Positions 18,133 to 26,250 of a DNA stretch of 64,000 nucleotides are shown piece after piece. Under the pieces are notes generated by a model. That model had not been told where the DNA came from. It was given only the letters and a program-made list of their open reading frames with translations, and did no database searches. The stretch is from NCBI GenBank assembly GCA_024636585.1, contig JAGXGS010000031.1:1-64000 (forward strand). Reading direction: 5' to 3'. The position numbers were made by a program, and so were the translations under genes. This DNA is from Thiogranum sp. GTDB taxonomy: Bacteria > Pseudomonadota > Gammaproteobacteria > DSM-19610. Positions within the stretch are counted from its first letter, which is position 1; each line of letters opens with the position of its first letter.

Positions 18133-18537
18133 ATGTCTTTCGAAGTACTGCTAAATGAATTGAGCAACCTGCACGATCGCGATGGCAACTTGATCGGTGA
18201 TCAGTCGTTCCGAAAATCGCAATTCGCGCAGCCAGAGCGGCCCCAGGGCGCAACTGCTCGCATACCTCGCTCGGTCGGCCACGGGGCATTCGACGCGATC
18301 AGTCAGGATTTTCAACGTATGGGCAAGAATCTGAGAGCGGAAAGTGCCAGAAATGCGCACCGTGCCGAGAGCGAGCGTCAGCAATTTATAAAGGCTTTAC
18401 CGATGCGGCTTTCAGAGTTCAGCGCGAAGCTGCGGCAGGCAACGATATCGGGCGAGCTCAGTGCTGAGCAAGCCTTCCTGCTCGAGACGCAGCGAAATCG
18501 CTTGGCACAAACCTTCGCTAACGCGGGATTGATCTAA
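18133..18537 (+). CDS. Hypothetical protein paired with hub-like gene
   Basis: 134 residues from the ATG at 18133, placed 7 bp after AGGAG; the ATG at 18127 is too close to that site. The N-terminus is MSFEVLLNELSNLHDRDGN. The rest is a charged helical region (FQRMGKNLRAESARNAHRAESER, then FSAKLRQATISGELSAEQAFLLETQ). Its stop overlaps the next ATG (TAATGA), so it is likely a functional partner of the phage-tail-like protein. No family is recognised. Confidence 0.7.
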   Translation: MSFEVLLNELSNLHDRDGNLIGDQSFRKSQFAQPERPQGATARIPRSVGHGAFDAISQDFQRMGKNLRAESARNAHRAESERQQFIKALPMRLSEFSAKLRQATISGELSAEQAFLLETQRNRLAQTFANAGLI

Positions 18538-19982
18538 TGATCACCACCAGCAGGCCTGCGATCCGACTGACGCTGGTGAAAACGATTCGCCGGCGCGCCA
18601 ACCAGGCAGAGCGGTATCGGGGCCTGCGCAAGCAGATCGACCTGACGCCGCTGCTCGATGACTCATCGAGCGTGATCACGAGAAAAAACATAGACCAGTC
18701 GCTTGGCAGTTTCACCATCACTCTGCCGGATAAATCAATACAGCCGGAGCCTGGCGCCTTTCAGGATTCCCTCTACGGCTGGATCGAACCCATGGACGTG
18801 ATTGAGATACGCATGGGGCGGGACCTGCATACGAAGAATCTGCCGTCAGGCGGGATCCCGATCGTGATGAGGGGCTTTGTTTCCAGTATCCGCCAGGAAA
18901 AAACCGTCTCCGGCGATGGGAAGCCGACGAGATCTATCGTCATCGACGGACAGGACTATGGCAAGCTCCTTGGAATCGTTCAGGTCTTTTATCAGAAGAC
19001 ATACGGCATCAGCCAAGACCTCCTAACCGCTTTCAAGATGACGACGAATCATAACATTACGTTCCAATCGTTCACGACCGCGGATTTTGTCCGGACTGTT
19101 TTGGATGATGTCGTCAACCCACATTTGCAGAACCTGCAGCGCGATAGTGCGCTGGATTTCACGCCGCGCATTATCCCGGATACGTCCGGCGTCAAGGATG
19201 GCATCGTCATGCCTTACGGCTTTCAGAGTTTCGAGGGGCCTATCTGGACACTGCTGCGCCAGCAGTCCGACCGATTCTGGAACGAGCTGTTCATCGAGGA
19301 TCGCGAGGACGGCGTTTATCTGGTGTGCCGGCAGTTTCCTTTTAAAGACATAGACGGGAACTACATCGATGATGCCACGGATCCAGGACACGTCGATATT
19401 AGCTACGACCATGTGAAATCAATGTCCGTCAGCCGCAGCGAAAGAAACATCGCCAATTTTTATTGGGTTGGTGCGCCGCGTTCGGTATTGATCCACCAGT
19501 CAATGCTGAAAATGGCTGCTTATCAGAAGCCGGAGGACTTCTATATCAGGGACTATCCGAATGCGGACGTCGATCTGTATGGAATCCGCAAAATGGAAGT
19601 GAATACCGAGCAGGGTCCGGCGGTGCCTGGGCTCGATGAGGCAGATCATGAGAAAGCAAAAGCGGGAAGCGGTACGTGGGTCAACAATCGTGTGCAGAGA
19701 CTGATCAAATTTAATCGTGATAATGTTCTTTTCGAGGACGGTTCGGCAACTCTTCGCGGCGACGATAAGGTTAAGCCTGGCCGGTATCTGCGCATGCACA
19801 TCGGTGAAGGGCAGAGCGGGTACGTCGCTGAATATTACTGCCTCGGCGTTGTCCAGGAATACCTTCCGTATCGATCATGGGTGAGTCACGTCGATCTGAT
19901 ACGCGGCACTGGATTTATTGAACGCTCGAAGATGTTTGGATCCCCTTACCTGGCCGAGCGTGGGAAGGGCGCCTACAATTGA
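18537..19982 (+). CDS. Phage baseplate hub-like protein (gp27/GPD superfamily candidate)
   Basis: 481 residues, no signal or membrane segment. The N-terminal half shows features of tail hub proteins: IDLTPLLDDSSSVITRKNID, SFTITLPDKS, WIEPMDVIEIRMGRD, GIPIVMRGFVSSIRQEKT, and IVIDGQDYGKLLGI. These correspond to the 'oblique definition, domain, ... deviation, ligand' beta-barrel pattern of gp27/gpD proteins. The C-terminal third ends in a return to barrel-like strands (GYVAEYYCLGVVQEYLPY). No tube, sheath or tape-measure gene is nearby. The superfamily call is by pattern only. Confidence 0.6.
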   Translation: MITTSRPAIRLTLVKTIRRRANQAERYRGLRKQIDLTPLLDDSSSVITRKNIDQSLGSFTITLPDKSIQPEPGAFQDSLYGWIEPMDVIEIRMGRDLHTKNLPSGGIPIVMRGFVSSIRQEKTVSGDGKPTRSIVIDGQDYGKLLGIVQVFYQKTYGISQDLLTAFKMTTNHNITFQSFTTADFVRTVLDDVVNPHLQNLQRDSALDFTPRIIPDTSGVKDGIVMPYGFQSFEGPIWTLLRQQSDRFWNELFIEDREDGVYLVCRQFPFKDIDGNYIDDATDPGHVDISYDHVKSMSVSRSERNIANFYWVGAPRSVLIHQSMLKMAAYQKPEDFYIRDYPNADVDLYGIRKMEVNTEQGPAVPGLDEADHEKAKAGSGTWVNNRVQRLIKFNRDNVLFEDGSATLRGDDKVKPGRYLRMHIGEGQSGYVAEYYCLGVVQEYLPYRSWVSHVDLIRGTGFIERSKMFGSPYLAERGKGAYN

Positions 19983-20089
19983 AGCGCAAGCTGTGACTCG
20001 CTGAGGCTTGCCAGCGTCGTAGGATTTACCACATCCTGCCGGCCTCAGAGAGTCACCCAGCTGTCCGCTCTGCCGCCGTGTTGAGCTGC

Positions 20090-20490
20090 CATCAAGGCCG
20101 CTTTTTTTTCTTCTGTCGCTTGGCGCTATTTGATAGCGCTGAGATCCACTTTCGCTCACAGTTCCATATACGAAGTTCGCGAATGATACTTGGCGCTCTC
20201 CATATGGCCAACGCAAGTATCGATGGCCGAAGATCACGCAATATGAATACGACAAGATTAATTAGTTCATCCAAGGTGCCGGTTCTCCAGAACGAGTCGA
20301 GATCCTTTCCGGCTTCAGAGGCTTTCCTGGCCCCATACCTTGTTAACGAGGGTTCCAAATGTAACTACGGATGCGATGCAAAACAACGGGGGATAATGTT
20401 GTATGCCGCCGGCAATCAGTCAGCGGTACAAATGGAGTGGACTGCCCGCCTGCAGCTGGGGAGGGGGTAGGCCAGAGGGCGAGGCAGTGG
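20090..20490 (+). repeat. Diverged duplicate segment, copy A
   Basis: This stretch aligns in the same orientation with about 28190-28660. Shared blocks include TTCTTCTGT, GATAGCG.TGAGATCC, AGTTCCATA, GGCTTC.GAGGC, and GATGCAAAACAACGGGG (identical). The right end of copy A is directly followed by the IS. The other copy is directly preceded by an IS-end relic. It carries a small minus-strand ORF in both copies. Confidence 0.6.
20092..20358 (-). CDS. Small protein, paralogue of 28195-28377 (possibly decayed)
   Basis: 88 codons. The C-terminal part, IIRELRIWNCERKWISALS then NSAKRQKKKKRP, closely matches the end of the 28195-28377 protein (IRLWNCNRKRISALSDRVK). The middle is hydrophobic (LINLVVFILRDLRPSILALAIW) but broken by charged residues, unlike the clean helix of the other copy. 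It may therefore be a degenerate copy. Function unknown. Confidence 0.35.
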   Translation of the reverse strand: MEPSLTRYGARKASEAGKDLDSFWRTGTLDELINLVVFILRDLRPSILALAIWRAPSIIRELRIWNCERKWISALSNSAKRQKKKKRP

Positions 20491-20491
20491 T

Positions 20492-20499
20492 AAATGATC
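20492..20499. repeat. Target-site duplication, left (AAATGATC)
   Basis: The 8 bp AAATGATC immediately precede the left IS end, and the same 8 bp follow the right end at 23775-23782. A matching flank of this length is what recent insertion of an IS1-family element leaves. Confidence 0.9.
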
Positions 20500-20515
20500 G
20501 GTAGTGGCTCAGTTC
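20500..20515 (+). repeat. IS terminal inverted repeat, left
   Basis: 16 bp, perfectly complementary to 23759-23774. The same sequence with one change (GGTAGTGGCTCAGTTT) recurs twice at 28032 and 28057. Confidence 0.92.
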
Positions 20516-20610
20516 AAGTCATTGATTTTACTTAAAATCACGAACTAATAGCCAAAATAAGGTCTATTCTGATATTCCCACGTTCTACCTTATTTTCACA
20601 AAGTGGGAAA

Positions 20611-21432
20611 TTATTCTGATAAGGCGGCTATTTCTTCCAAACTCCAGACATGATCCGAGACTTTTGCCTCCATTGCTGGAGTAACTCGTAACGTTTTATG
20701 GATTCGCCCAAAATTGTAGTACATGTAATGCAGTGATATGGCGTGAATGTGGTTCTCGATCTTCTTGTTGAATCCGTTGGTTAGCCTGGTGAACCGGCGC
20801 ATGCTCATCCGCATGGTCAGGTTCTGGCGTTCGATACAAGACGTCGAAACATCCGCCTTGTTGGGATTTCCAGTGATCTTACGTTTAGTCGCGCAGACGA
20901 ACTCAGACGGGCTGTAGCGGGTTTCTGTCTGTCCCTGGCCATACATCTTCACCAGCATGGCATAGTCGACATCCGCTCCGAAAGCGCCATTCACCGCCTC
21001 AAGATAGGCTTTATGACCGTCTGTGGTCAACTGAACGCGGTGCTTGAACCGGCCCGCGAGGTTCAGCATAAACTCATTGGCTGAGTCCGCATCCCGGCTA
21101 CCGACCAGCCAGCACGGCACAACCTTGGAATCCGCACACATACCGACCCAAGTCCAGACGTCGCCATAGCCGAACTGGCCTTTCTTATCTTCAGGGACAT
21201 TCTTTTGCTTGGAATAGCAGAAAGACCAGATTTCGTCGCACTGAACGCGCTTGCACTCAAGGTCACGCAGGTGTTCATCCTGGTAGTCCAAACAAGCAGA
21301 ACCTACGTCATTCAAGAGCTTATCGACAGTATTCCGGCTGACATCGGCTATCCGGGCCGTAGCACGAAGGCTATTCCCCTCAACCAGCAGGTGAAGGATT
21401 TGCGCTCTTGTTTTTATGTCTAGCCGGTTCAT
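20611..21432 (-). CDS. IS1-family transposase (DDE)
   Basis: 273 residues from the ATG at 21432 (MNRLDIKTRAQ), the usual start in this group; in-frame ATGs lie further upstream at 21471. An N-terminal HTH (LRATARIADVSRNTVDKLL) is followed by the catalytic core: CDEIWSFCYSK (first Asp), LTTDGHKAYLEAV (second Asp) and CIERQNLTMRMSMRRFTR (Glu). The single-frame gene, without the -1 frameshift of classical IS1, fits the ISMhu11-like group. It lies next to the left inverted repeat. Confidence 0.9.
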   Translation of the reverse strand: MNRLDIKTRAQILHLLVEGNSLRATARIADVSRNTVDKLLNDVGSACLDYQDEHLRDLECKRVQCDEIWSFCYSKQKNVPEDKKGQFGYGDVWTWVGMCADSKVVPCWLVGSRDADSANEFMLNLAGRFKHRVQLTTDGHKAYLEAVNGAFGADVDYAMLVKMYGQGQTETRYSPSEFVCATKRKITGNPNKADVSTSCIERQNLTMRMSMRRFTRLTNGFNKKIENHIHAISLHYMYYNFGRIHKTLRVTPAMEAKVSDHVWSLEEIAALSE

Positions 21433-21438
21433 AATGAA

Positions 21439-21475
21439 CATTATGCTTGAGTGCGTTAAATTGTCAAGCATTATG
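21439..21475. promoter_or_regulatory. Inverted repeat before the transposase gene
   Basis: CATTATGCTTGA (21439-21450) and TCAAGCATTATG (21464-21475) pair at 11 of 12 positions around a 13-bp spacer. They overlap the transposase 5' end and face the HigB operon. TCAAGCATAAT recurs near the right end of the IS (23732-23742). It could bind the transposase or the HigA antitoxin. Confidence 0.4.
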
Positions 21476-21544
21476 AATCAGTTTGACCTTACGCGTTATA
21501 CAGTCTATATTTATATCTCGAACAGAAAAAAACGTATTTGAGTC

Positions 21545-21841
21545 ATGGAATATGAATTTACTGACCCGGAGTTGGAGGGCTTGGCTACTGACCCGTCATT
21601 TCGCTCGAGATGGCCGGATGCAGTGGCCAGGGCGTTTAGAAAGCGTGTACAGCAAATTGGAGCAGCGGTAGATGAGCGAGATTTACGAGCACTCAAATCG
21701 CTGCATTTTAAGAGATTAAAAGGCGATCGATCAGATGAGCATTCGATACGGTTGAATAATCAATGGCGACTTATTGTGGTGGTGGTTAGTAAGGGTCAAG
21801 ACAAGGTATTGCAAATCGTTAAAGTCGAAGATTATCACTGA
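21545..21841 (+). CDS. higB: HigB-type mRNA interferase toxin
   Basis: 98 residues of the RelE superfamily: FRKRVQQIGAAVDERDLRAL, HFKRLKGDRSDEHSIRLNNQWRLIV. The 'LKGDR...EHSIRLNNQWRLIF' segment is the HigB signature. HigB cleaves mRNA in the ribosomal A site. The antitoxin follows 4 bp downstream, the toxin-first order typical of higBA. It lies inside the IS as cargo, where it could stabilise the transposon. Confidence 0.88.
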   Translation: MEYEFTDPELEGLATDPSFRSRWPDAVARAFRKRVQQIGAAVDERDLRALKSLHFKRLKGDRSDEHSIRLNNQWRLIVVVVSKGQDKVLQIVKVEDYH

Positions 21842-21845
21842 GATC

Positions 21846-22985
21846 ATGACAATGAAAAACACATATGCAGAAATATTTCCGCCTGGAGAATTCCTTCGAG
21901 AGGAACTTGAGGCCCGTAACTGGACGCAACAGGATTTCGCTCGTATTTTGGGCAAGTCCTCTCGTCTAGTGAATGAAATTCTAAATGCAAAGCGTGCTAT
22001 CACGCCGGAAACAGCTACCGTCTTATCCAGCGCTCTAGGTACATCAGCGCAGTTTTGGATGAACTTAGAAAGCATGTGGCAGCTATTTCAGCTTGACCAG
22101 CTTGATGATGCTGTACCGCGTAGAGCCAAGCTTTACGAAACATTCCCAGTAAGCGATATTCTCAAGCGTGGATGGGTAGAAGATAGCGAATCTATAGAGG
22201 TTCTGGAAACGAGATTCTGTGAATTCTTTGGTGTCAGTTCCATAACCGAAACTCCGAGATTGACCGCCTGTTTCCGCAGAACAGATGAGGATGAAGGTGT
22301 AAATGGATTGTTGCTTTCCTGGTTATATCGGGTGAGGAATATAGCTAAAGATATAGCAGCCCCGAAATATTCTCGCAAAAGTTTGCTTCAAGCTGTTCAG
22401 AAATTAGAACAGTTAAGAAATGAACCTGAACAGGTTAGACATGTTCCGCGCATTTTAACTGAGAGTGGTGTTAGATTTGTGATCGTAGAGAAGTTTTTAG
22501 GCACTAAGATCGATGGGGTATGTACTTGGTTGGACAAATCTTCTCCTGTAATAGGTATGTCTATTAGATTCGATAGAATTGATAACTTTTGGTTTGTACT
22601 TAGGCACGAGATTGAGCATGTTTTGCAAAAGCATGGCCAAGACGAGCAGGCAATAATTGATGTTGGTTTAGAGGGGGAAAATGCTGGTACTGGCGAGTCC
22701 GTGCCAGAAGAAGAGCGCATCGCTAATGCGGCAGGCGCAGATTTCTGTACTCCAACAACGGAATTTAAATCTTTTTATGCCAGAAAGTATCCGTATTTTT
22801 ATGAGCGCGATATAACTGGTTTTGCTGCGAAATTGGGCATCCATCCTGGGCTTGTGGTTGGTCAGCTGCATAACAAAACGGAGAAATACAATTTCCTTCG
22901 TAAATATTTAGTAAATGTCAGAAAACATATTCTTCCTTATGCGATTGTCGATGGATGGGGAGAAGAGGCGTTAATCGAAATATAG
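21846..22985 (+). CDS. higA: HigA antitoxin fused to an ImmA/IrrE-type metallopeptidase
   Basis: 379 residues. An N-terminal HigA/XRE domain (IFPPGEFLREELEARNWTQQ, then ILGKSSRLVNEILNAKRAIT) is followed by a long region with the ImmA/IrrE zinc site RHEIEHVLQKHG at about 254-265. Such long HigA proteins with an IrrE-like domain form a known subclass. The peptidase could control antitoxin turnover or act on another repressor. The start is ATG 21846 or 21852; neither has a strong ribosome-binding site. Confidence 0.85.
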   Translation: MTMKNTYAEIFPPGEFLREELEARNWTQQDFARILGKSSRLVNEILNAKRAITPETATVLSSALGTSAQFWMNLESMWQLFQLDQLDDAVPRRAKLYETFPVSDILKRGWVEDSESIEVLETRFCEFFGVSSITETPRLTACFRRTDEDEGVNGLLLSWLYRVRNIAKDIAAPKYSRKSLLQAVQKLEQLRNEPEQVRHVPRILTESGVRFVIVEKFLGTKIDGVCTWLDKSSPVIGMSIRFDRIDNFWFVLRHEIEHVLQKHGQDEQAIIDVGLEGENAGTGESVPEEERIANAAGADFCTPTTEFKSFYARKYPYFYERDITGFAAKLGIHPGLVVGQLHNKTEKYNFLRKYLVNVRKHILPYAIVDGWGEEALIEI

Positions 22986-22993
22986 GTGAAGCG

Positions 22994-23473
22994 ATGTCTT
23001 ACCATGAAAAATTACAGCATATCTGGGTAAAGTATGAAAAAGCAGGCATGCCTACGCCTGCGACTGCCAGGGATGTAGCCGCATGGGCAATTAGAGAGAG
23101 ACTCTGGGCGCCAAAACCCGCAGATATAATTTCCCAGTGCGCCGAGGACATGGCGAAAGCCCTTCGCGATGAATATCGCACTGACAAGCATGGCCGAAGA
23201 TACAGAGCCAAGCATGCAGTACGATCAACATGTGATGGGAAACAGATCAGTTTCTGGGCGGATATAGATAGTGCGCCGCGAAGCCATATGGTCAAAGCCT
23301 TTTCTCAAAGGAGGAAACAAATAGTTGGCGATTGCCATCAGCTGAAAAATGACGTTGATTACTATAATGAGGCGAATAAGAAGGAAGACCCTATCCAAAT
23401 CATTTTGGACTTCAGTGAAGACGTCGCTGAAATTCAGTACGCTGAGAGCATTGAGAAAAAAGCGGCAAGTTAG
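22994..23473 (+). CDS. Hypothetical passenger protein of the IS
   Basis: 159 residues from the ATG at 22994 with AGGTGAAG before it, 8 bp after the HigA-IrrE stop, so in the same operon. It begins MSYHEKLQHIWVKYEKAGMP. The middle (AEDMAKALRDEYRTDKHGRRYRAKHAV) is basic, and HMVKAFSQRRKQIVGDCHQLK is helical. Not recognised; operon position suggests it belongs to the toxin-antitoxin module. Confidence 0.7.
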   Translation: MSYHEKLQHIWVKYEKAGMPTPATARDVAAWAIRERLWAPKPADIISQCAEDMAKALRDEYRTDKHGRRYRAKHAVRSTCDGKQISFWADIDSAPRSHMVKAFSQRRKQIVGDCHQLKNDVDYYNEANKKEDPIQIILDFSEDVAEIQYAESIEKKAAS

Positions 23474-23709
23474 CTTTCAGATTTCTTCCATCGAGCTTCA
23501 GCAGCGAGGCGAGCTATTTCGCTGCGCTGTTCTGGTGTAAGCTTCGTCGCTCTGGCTTTGCCACCCTTCAAGCCACCTTTCCGGCCAAGAGCAACCGCCG
23601 CCGGGTCTTTCCCTTCGTCTGGGTTTTCTTCCTCGGCCTCGCCAGTAGTCAGGTCCACAATGGACTTGGCTAGCTGATTCGTGTCGCGGGGTCGTTTCGG
23701 TTTAGTCAT
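23470..23709 (-). CDS. Small basic histone H1-like/RNA-binding-type protein (IS passenger)
   Basis: 79 residues. It has an acidic middle (TTGEAEEENPDEGKDP), then AVALGRKGGLKGGKARATKL and LTPEQRSEIARLAAEARWKK. The GRKGGLKGGKAR motif is a recurrent small-protein pattern found beside transposases and in stress genes, with nucleic-acid binding presumed. It converges on the preceding gene with a 4-bp overlap and lies 49 bp from the right inverted repeat. Confidence 0.72.
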   Translation of the reverse strand: MTKPKRPRDTNQLAKSIVDLTTGEAEEENPDEGKDPAAVALGRKGGLKGGKARATKLTPEQRSEIARLAAEARWKKSES

Positions 23710-23758
23710 GCGCTTATTCTAGCATGACCGCTCAAGCATAATCAGGGCGGGGGATTTC

Positions 23759-23782
23759 GAACTGAGCCACTACCAAATGATC
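23759..23782. repeat. IS terminal inverted repeat (right) plus 8-bp target duplication
   Basis: Positions 23759-23774 (GAACTGAGCCACTACC) complement the left end exactly. Positions 23775-23782 (AAATGATC) repeat the left flank. Together they fix the right boundary of the element. Confidence 0.92.
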
Positions 23783-23956
23783 AGATGGCTGCTATACGCG
23801 CTTGCGAAAGCGCAAGCTGGGGACACTGAAAGTAACATTGGACACGAGTGTGGCTTATGGCCGATGCTGTAGAATGTCGGGCACCGTAAACTACGCCCGC
23901 ACCGACTTCGGTTTCACTGTTACAGTTGGAGTATACGCAGCATCCTCGGCACAGTT

Positions 23957-25429
23957 ATGAGTGAAAGAACCATATATTTATTCCCCGACACCAATTTTTT
24001 CGTCCAATGTTACGTTCCCGACCAGCTCGACTGGTCAGCTTGGTTGCACTTCGAAGAAGTGCGTTTGATCGTCACGCGCCCAGTCCAACGGGAGATCGAT
24101 AGACAGAAAAATCAGGGAAACTTCCGGGTGAGTCGTCGTGCGCGAAAGACAGCCAGCATGTTCCGTCATCTTATTTTGAGCGATTCGGACGTCAAGGTCA
24201 TTAGGGAGGCTGCACCGTGCGTCAAGCTGCAGATCTGCCCCAAGTATGTTCCCAGTAAATCAGTTGGCGATCGCCTGAATTATCAGGAGTGTGATGACCA
24301 GTTGGTGGGAACAGTCAAATTCTTCATTGAAGAGCATCCAGGTTTGGACGGCCGTTTGCTGACGCACGATACCGGGCCTATGGCCTCTGCGCAGTATGTC
24401 GGTGTCCCGTTCGTAGCTGTCCCTGATGAATGGTTAATGCCACCGGAAACGACCCGAACAGACAAACGACTGGCAGAACTGCGGGCGGAAGTCGATCGGC
24501 TGAAAAAGACGGAACCCGAGTTCCACATTAAATGCATAAATGCAAAGGGGCGCGAAATCGCCGTACTAAACGAGGATTCTGTTTGCTATCGACCACTCAA
24601 CAGCGATGAGGTCAGCGAACTCATGGGCCTGGTAAGGAGCCGGTGTCCAATGGAAACAAACTTCGGCGAGCGTGAATCGCAGAAACGTCCATCCCGAGAG
24701 TGGGGGCTTGTTGCGCCCGGAATGAAGGATGTGTTCGTGCCAGCCAGCGATGAAAGTATCGCAGCTTATGGCGATGAAGACTATCCAGGGTGGCTTGAGC
24801 GATGTGAGCAGTTTCTTTGTAACTATCATCAGACATTACAGCGTGACGTTGTTCTCCCGCGATTTTGCTTTATGGTGACCAACGAGGGGACGAGGCCCGG
24901 CAAAGACGCGCTATTAACGATTGAGGCTAAGGGAGGGATCCACATTACGCCTGCGTCGCGTGTCAACGCCACCGCAGAAAAGAAACGACGTAGTACAAAT
25001 CTTCCCGCGCCACCAGAACCGCCGCAGGGTAGGTGGCATAATCCCTATTCCGATGCGGTTAACGCAAGCGCCTCTTTTGCCTTGGGGCTGTCTCACCTGA
25101 CCCCCGATCTTGGTTCTCGGTTCGACGCGGCTGTTCGTCGCGAGAGGGATCCGAATGAGCTTTATTGGGCAGAAGGTCGACCTGTCGTGAGTCAATCTTT
25201 GTTTGAGCTTAAATGCGAACAGTGGCGCCATGGCGTTGCGGCACACCATGTTGAAGGCGCTATTAATGTCACCTGCGATGAAGACGTGGCTAGTGGCGTT
25301 CTGGAATGCTGCGTTCACGCCGAGAACATGTCGGATGCGGCTGTAATCCGCGTTCCTGTGCGCATTGCTATCACACATGTTCCAGTTTTAGAAAGCGCAC
25401 GCAAGCTGGTGGCAGCGCTCACAGGATAG
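23957..25429 (+). CDS. Large protein with N-terminal PIN-like nuclease domain
   Basis: 490 residues. The PIN fold is supported by YLFPDTNFFVQCY (first Asp), VQREIDRQK (Glu) and LLTHDTGPMASAQYVGVPFV (last Asp) within about 160 residues. This is followed by a coiled coil (RLAELRAEVDRLKKTEP) and a roughly 300-residue C-terminal part of unknown fold. PIN domains cleave RNA. Stand-alone PIN proteins of this size occur in defence islands. A single gene with no obvious antitoxin partner argues against a simple VapBC pair. Confidence 0.8.
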   Translation: MSERTIYLFPDTNFFVQCYVPDQLDWSAWLHFEEVRLIVTRPVQREIDRQKNQGNFRVSRRARKTASMFRHLILSDSDVKVIREAAPCVKLQICPKYVPSKSVGDRLNYQECDDQLVGTVKFFIEEHPGLDGRLLTHDTGPMASAQYVGVPFVAVPDEWLMPPETTRTDKRLAELRAEVDRLKKTEPEFHIKCINAKGREIAVLNEDSVCYRPLNSDEVSELMGLVRSRCPMETNFGERESQKRPSREWGLVAPGMKDVFVPASDESIAAYGDEDYPGWLERCEQFLCNYHQTLQRDVVLPRFCFMVTNEGTRPGKDALLTIEAKGGIHITPASRVNATAEKKRRSTNLPAPPEPPQGRWHNPYSDAVNASASFALGLSHLTPDLGSRFDAAVRRERDPNELYWAEGRPVVSQSLFELKCEQWRHGVAAHHVEGAINVTCDEDVASGVLECCVHAENMSDAAVIRVPVRIAITHVPVLESARKLVAALTG

Positions 25430-25637
25430 GGGCCGGGACTTTGCCAGGGACGGCGCCATCGGACCACGACGTCATCGGATCGGGGAATGCTGCAGGTTCT
25501 CTCTCCCGTATTTCATGCCTGCGTCGTACATTGTTACTGTTTCTGGCGGCACCGTTGAGGCCACACGCGCTCCAGCCAGGCCACTGCGGCATCCGTGTGC
25601 AATGTGTTGATGGAAGCTCTGTTTGGCGCTCAGGCGG

Positions 25638-25823
25638 TTAACATTGCGATGGCCACTCGTCGCCAGCAAAGGCCTTGGCCTCGTCCTCTTCCATCGGTGA
25701 GCCGTTGGCCCGGACTTTGGAGCTGTTGAAGTTCGGGACCCACTTACCGCCTACGAGTTTTCCGCCGAAGAAATAATCATCCTCGGCCCGATAGAGTACG
25801 TTATCGAGTTCTGCGTATTTCAC
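25638..25823 (-). CDS. Small acidic protein, tandem paralogue 1
   Basis: 61 residues from a GTG at 25823 with GGAGGGA just upstream; longer ATG-started frames lack such a site. VKYAELDNVLYRAEDDYFFG opens the protein and MEEDEAKAFAGDEWP closes it. The same opening and closing blocks occur in the neighbouring paralogue. The acidic ends resemble small anti-restriction or DNA-mimic proteins only superficially. Function unknown. Confidence 0.6.
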   Translation of the reverse strand: MKYAELDNVLYRAEDDYFFGGKLVGGKWVPNFNSSKVRANGSPMEEDEAKAFAGDEWPSQC

Positions 25824-25935
25824 ATTCCCTCCAAGCACCTCGCCGAAGTTGGGTCGTTGGTGATCAGGATCGGCGTATGCTGCTCCATCGGCGGTATGGC
25901 AGCGGTGCCAGGCTGGTTCTACTGTCACCATCACT

Positions 25936-26133
25936 TCAGGTTGGCCGCGATTCTGCGGGCCACTCGTCGCCCGCGAGTTCATTGGCTTCGTCTTCTTCAA
26001 GGACCATCCCGTCCCGGGCAACCTTGGACATATCTACGCCCTTGCCGGTCCACTCGCTATTCATGAGGCGTTCATCGAAGTGCTTGTCGTCTTTGGCGCG
26101 GTAGAGTACGTCATTAAGTTCTGCGTATTTCAC
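25936..26133 (-). CDS. Small acidic protein, tandem paralogue 2
   Basis: 65 residues from a GTG at 26133 preceded by GGAGG at the same spacing as in the first copy. VKYAELNDVLYRAKDD and VLEEDEANELAGDEWP match the first copy at about 70% in these blocks; the middles differ. A 112-bp gap separates the two. Matching starts and ribosome-binding sites show that both copies are kept as genes. Confidence 0.62.
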   Translation of the reverse strand: MKYAELNDVLYRAKDDKHFDERLMNSEWTGKGVDMSKVARDGMVLEEDEANELAGDEWPAESRPT

Positions 26134-26250
26134 ATTACCTCCAGCAGAATACATGGGCGGCAAGATAGCGTCGCCCGGCGGATTAGGCAGAGCATACAGA
26201 TAAAACCCCGCCGAAGCCGGAGCGTCGACGGAGTTGTGGTGGGTGGCGGG

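Larger units (their letters stand above)
20500..23774. mobile_element. IS1-family transposon with passenger genes (3,275 bp)
   Basis: The ends are perfect 16-bp inverted repeats (GGTAGTGGCTCAGTTC at 20500-20515 and its complement at 23759-23774), flanked by an 8-bp duplication. Inside, the transposase (minus) is followed by HigB, HigA-IrrE and a hypothetical protein (plus) and a small basic protein (minus). Typical IS1 elements are near 0.8 kb, so three quarters of this one is cargo. The intact ends and duplication suggest a recent, possibly active, insertion into the island. Confidence 0.92.
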
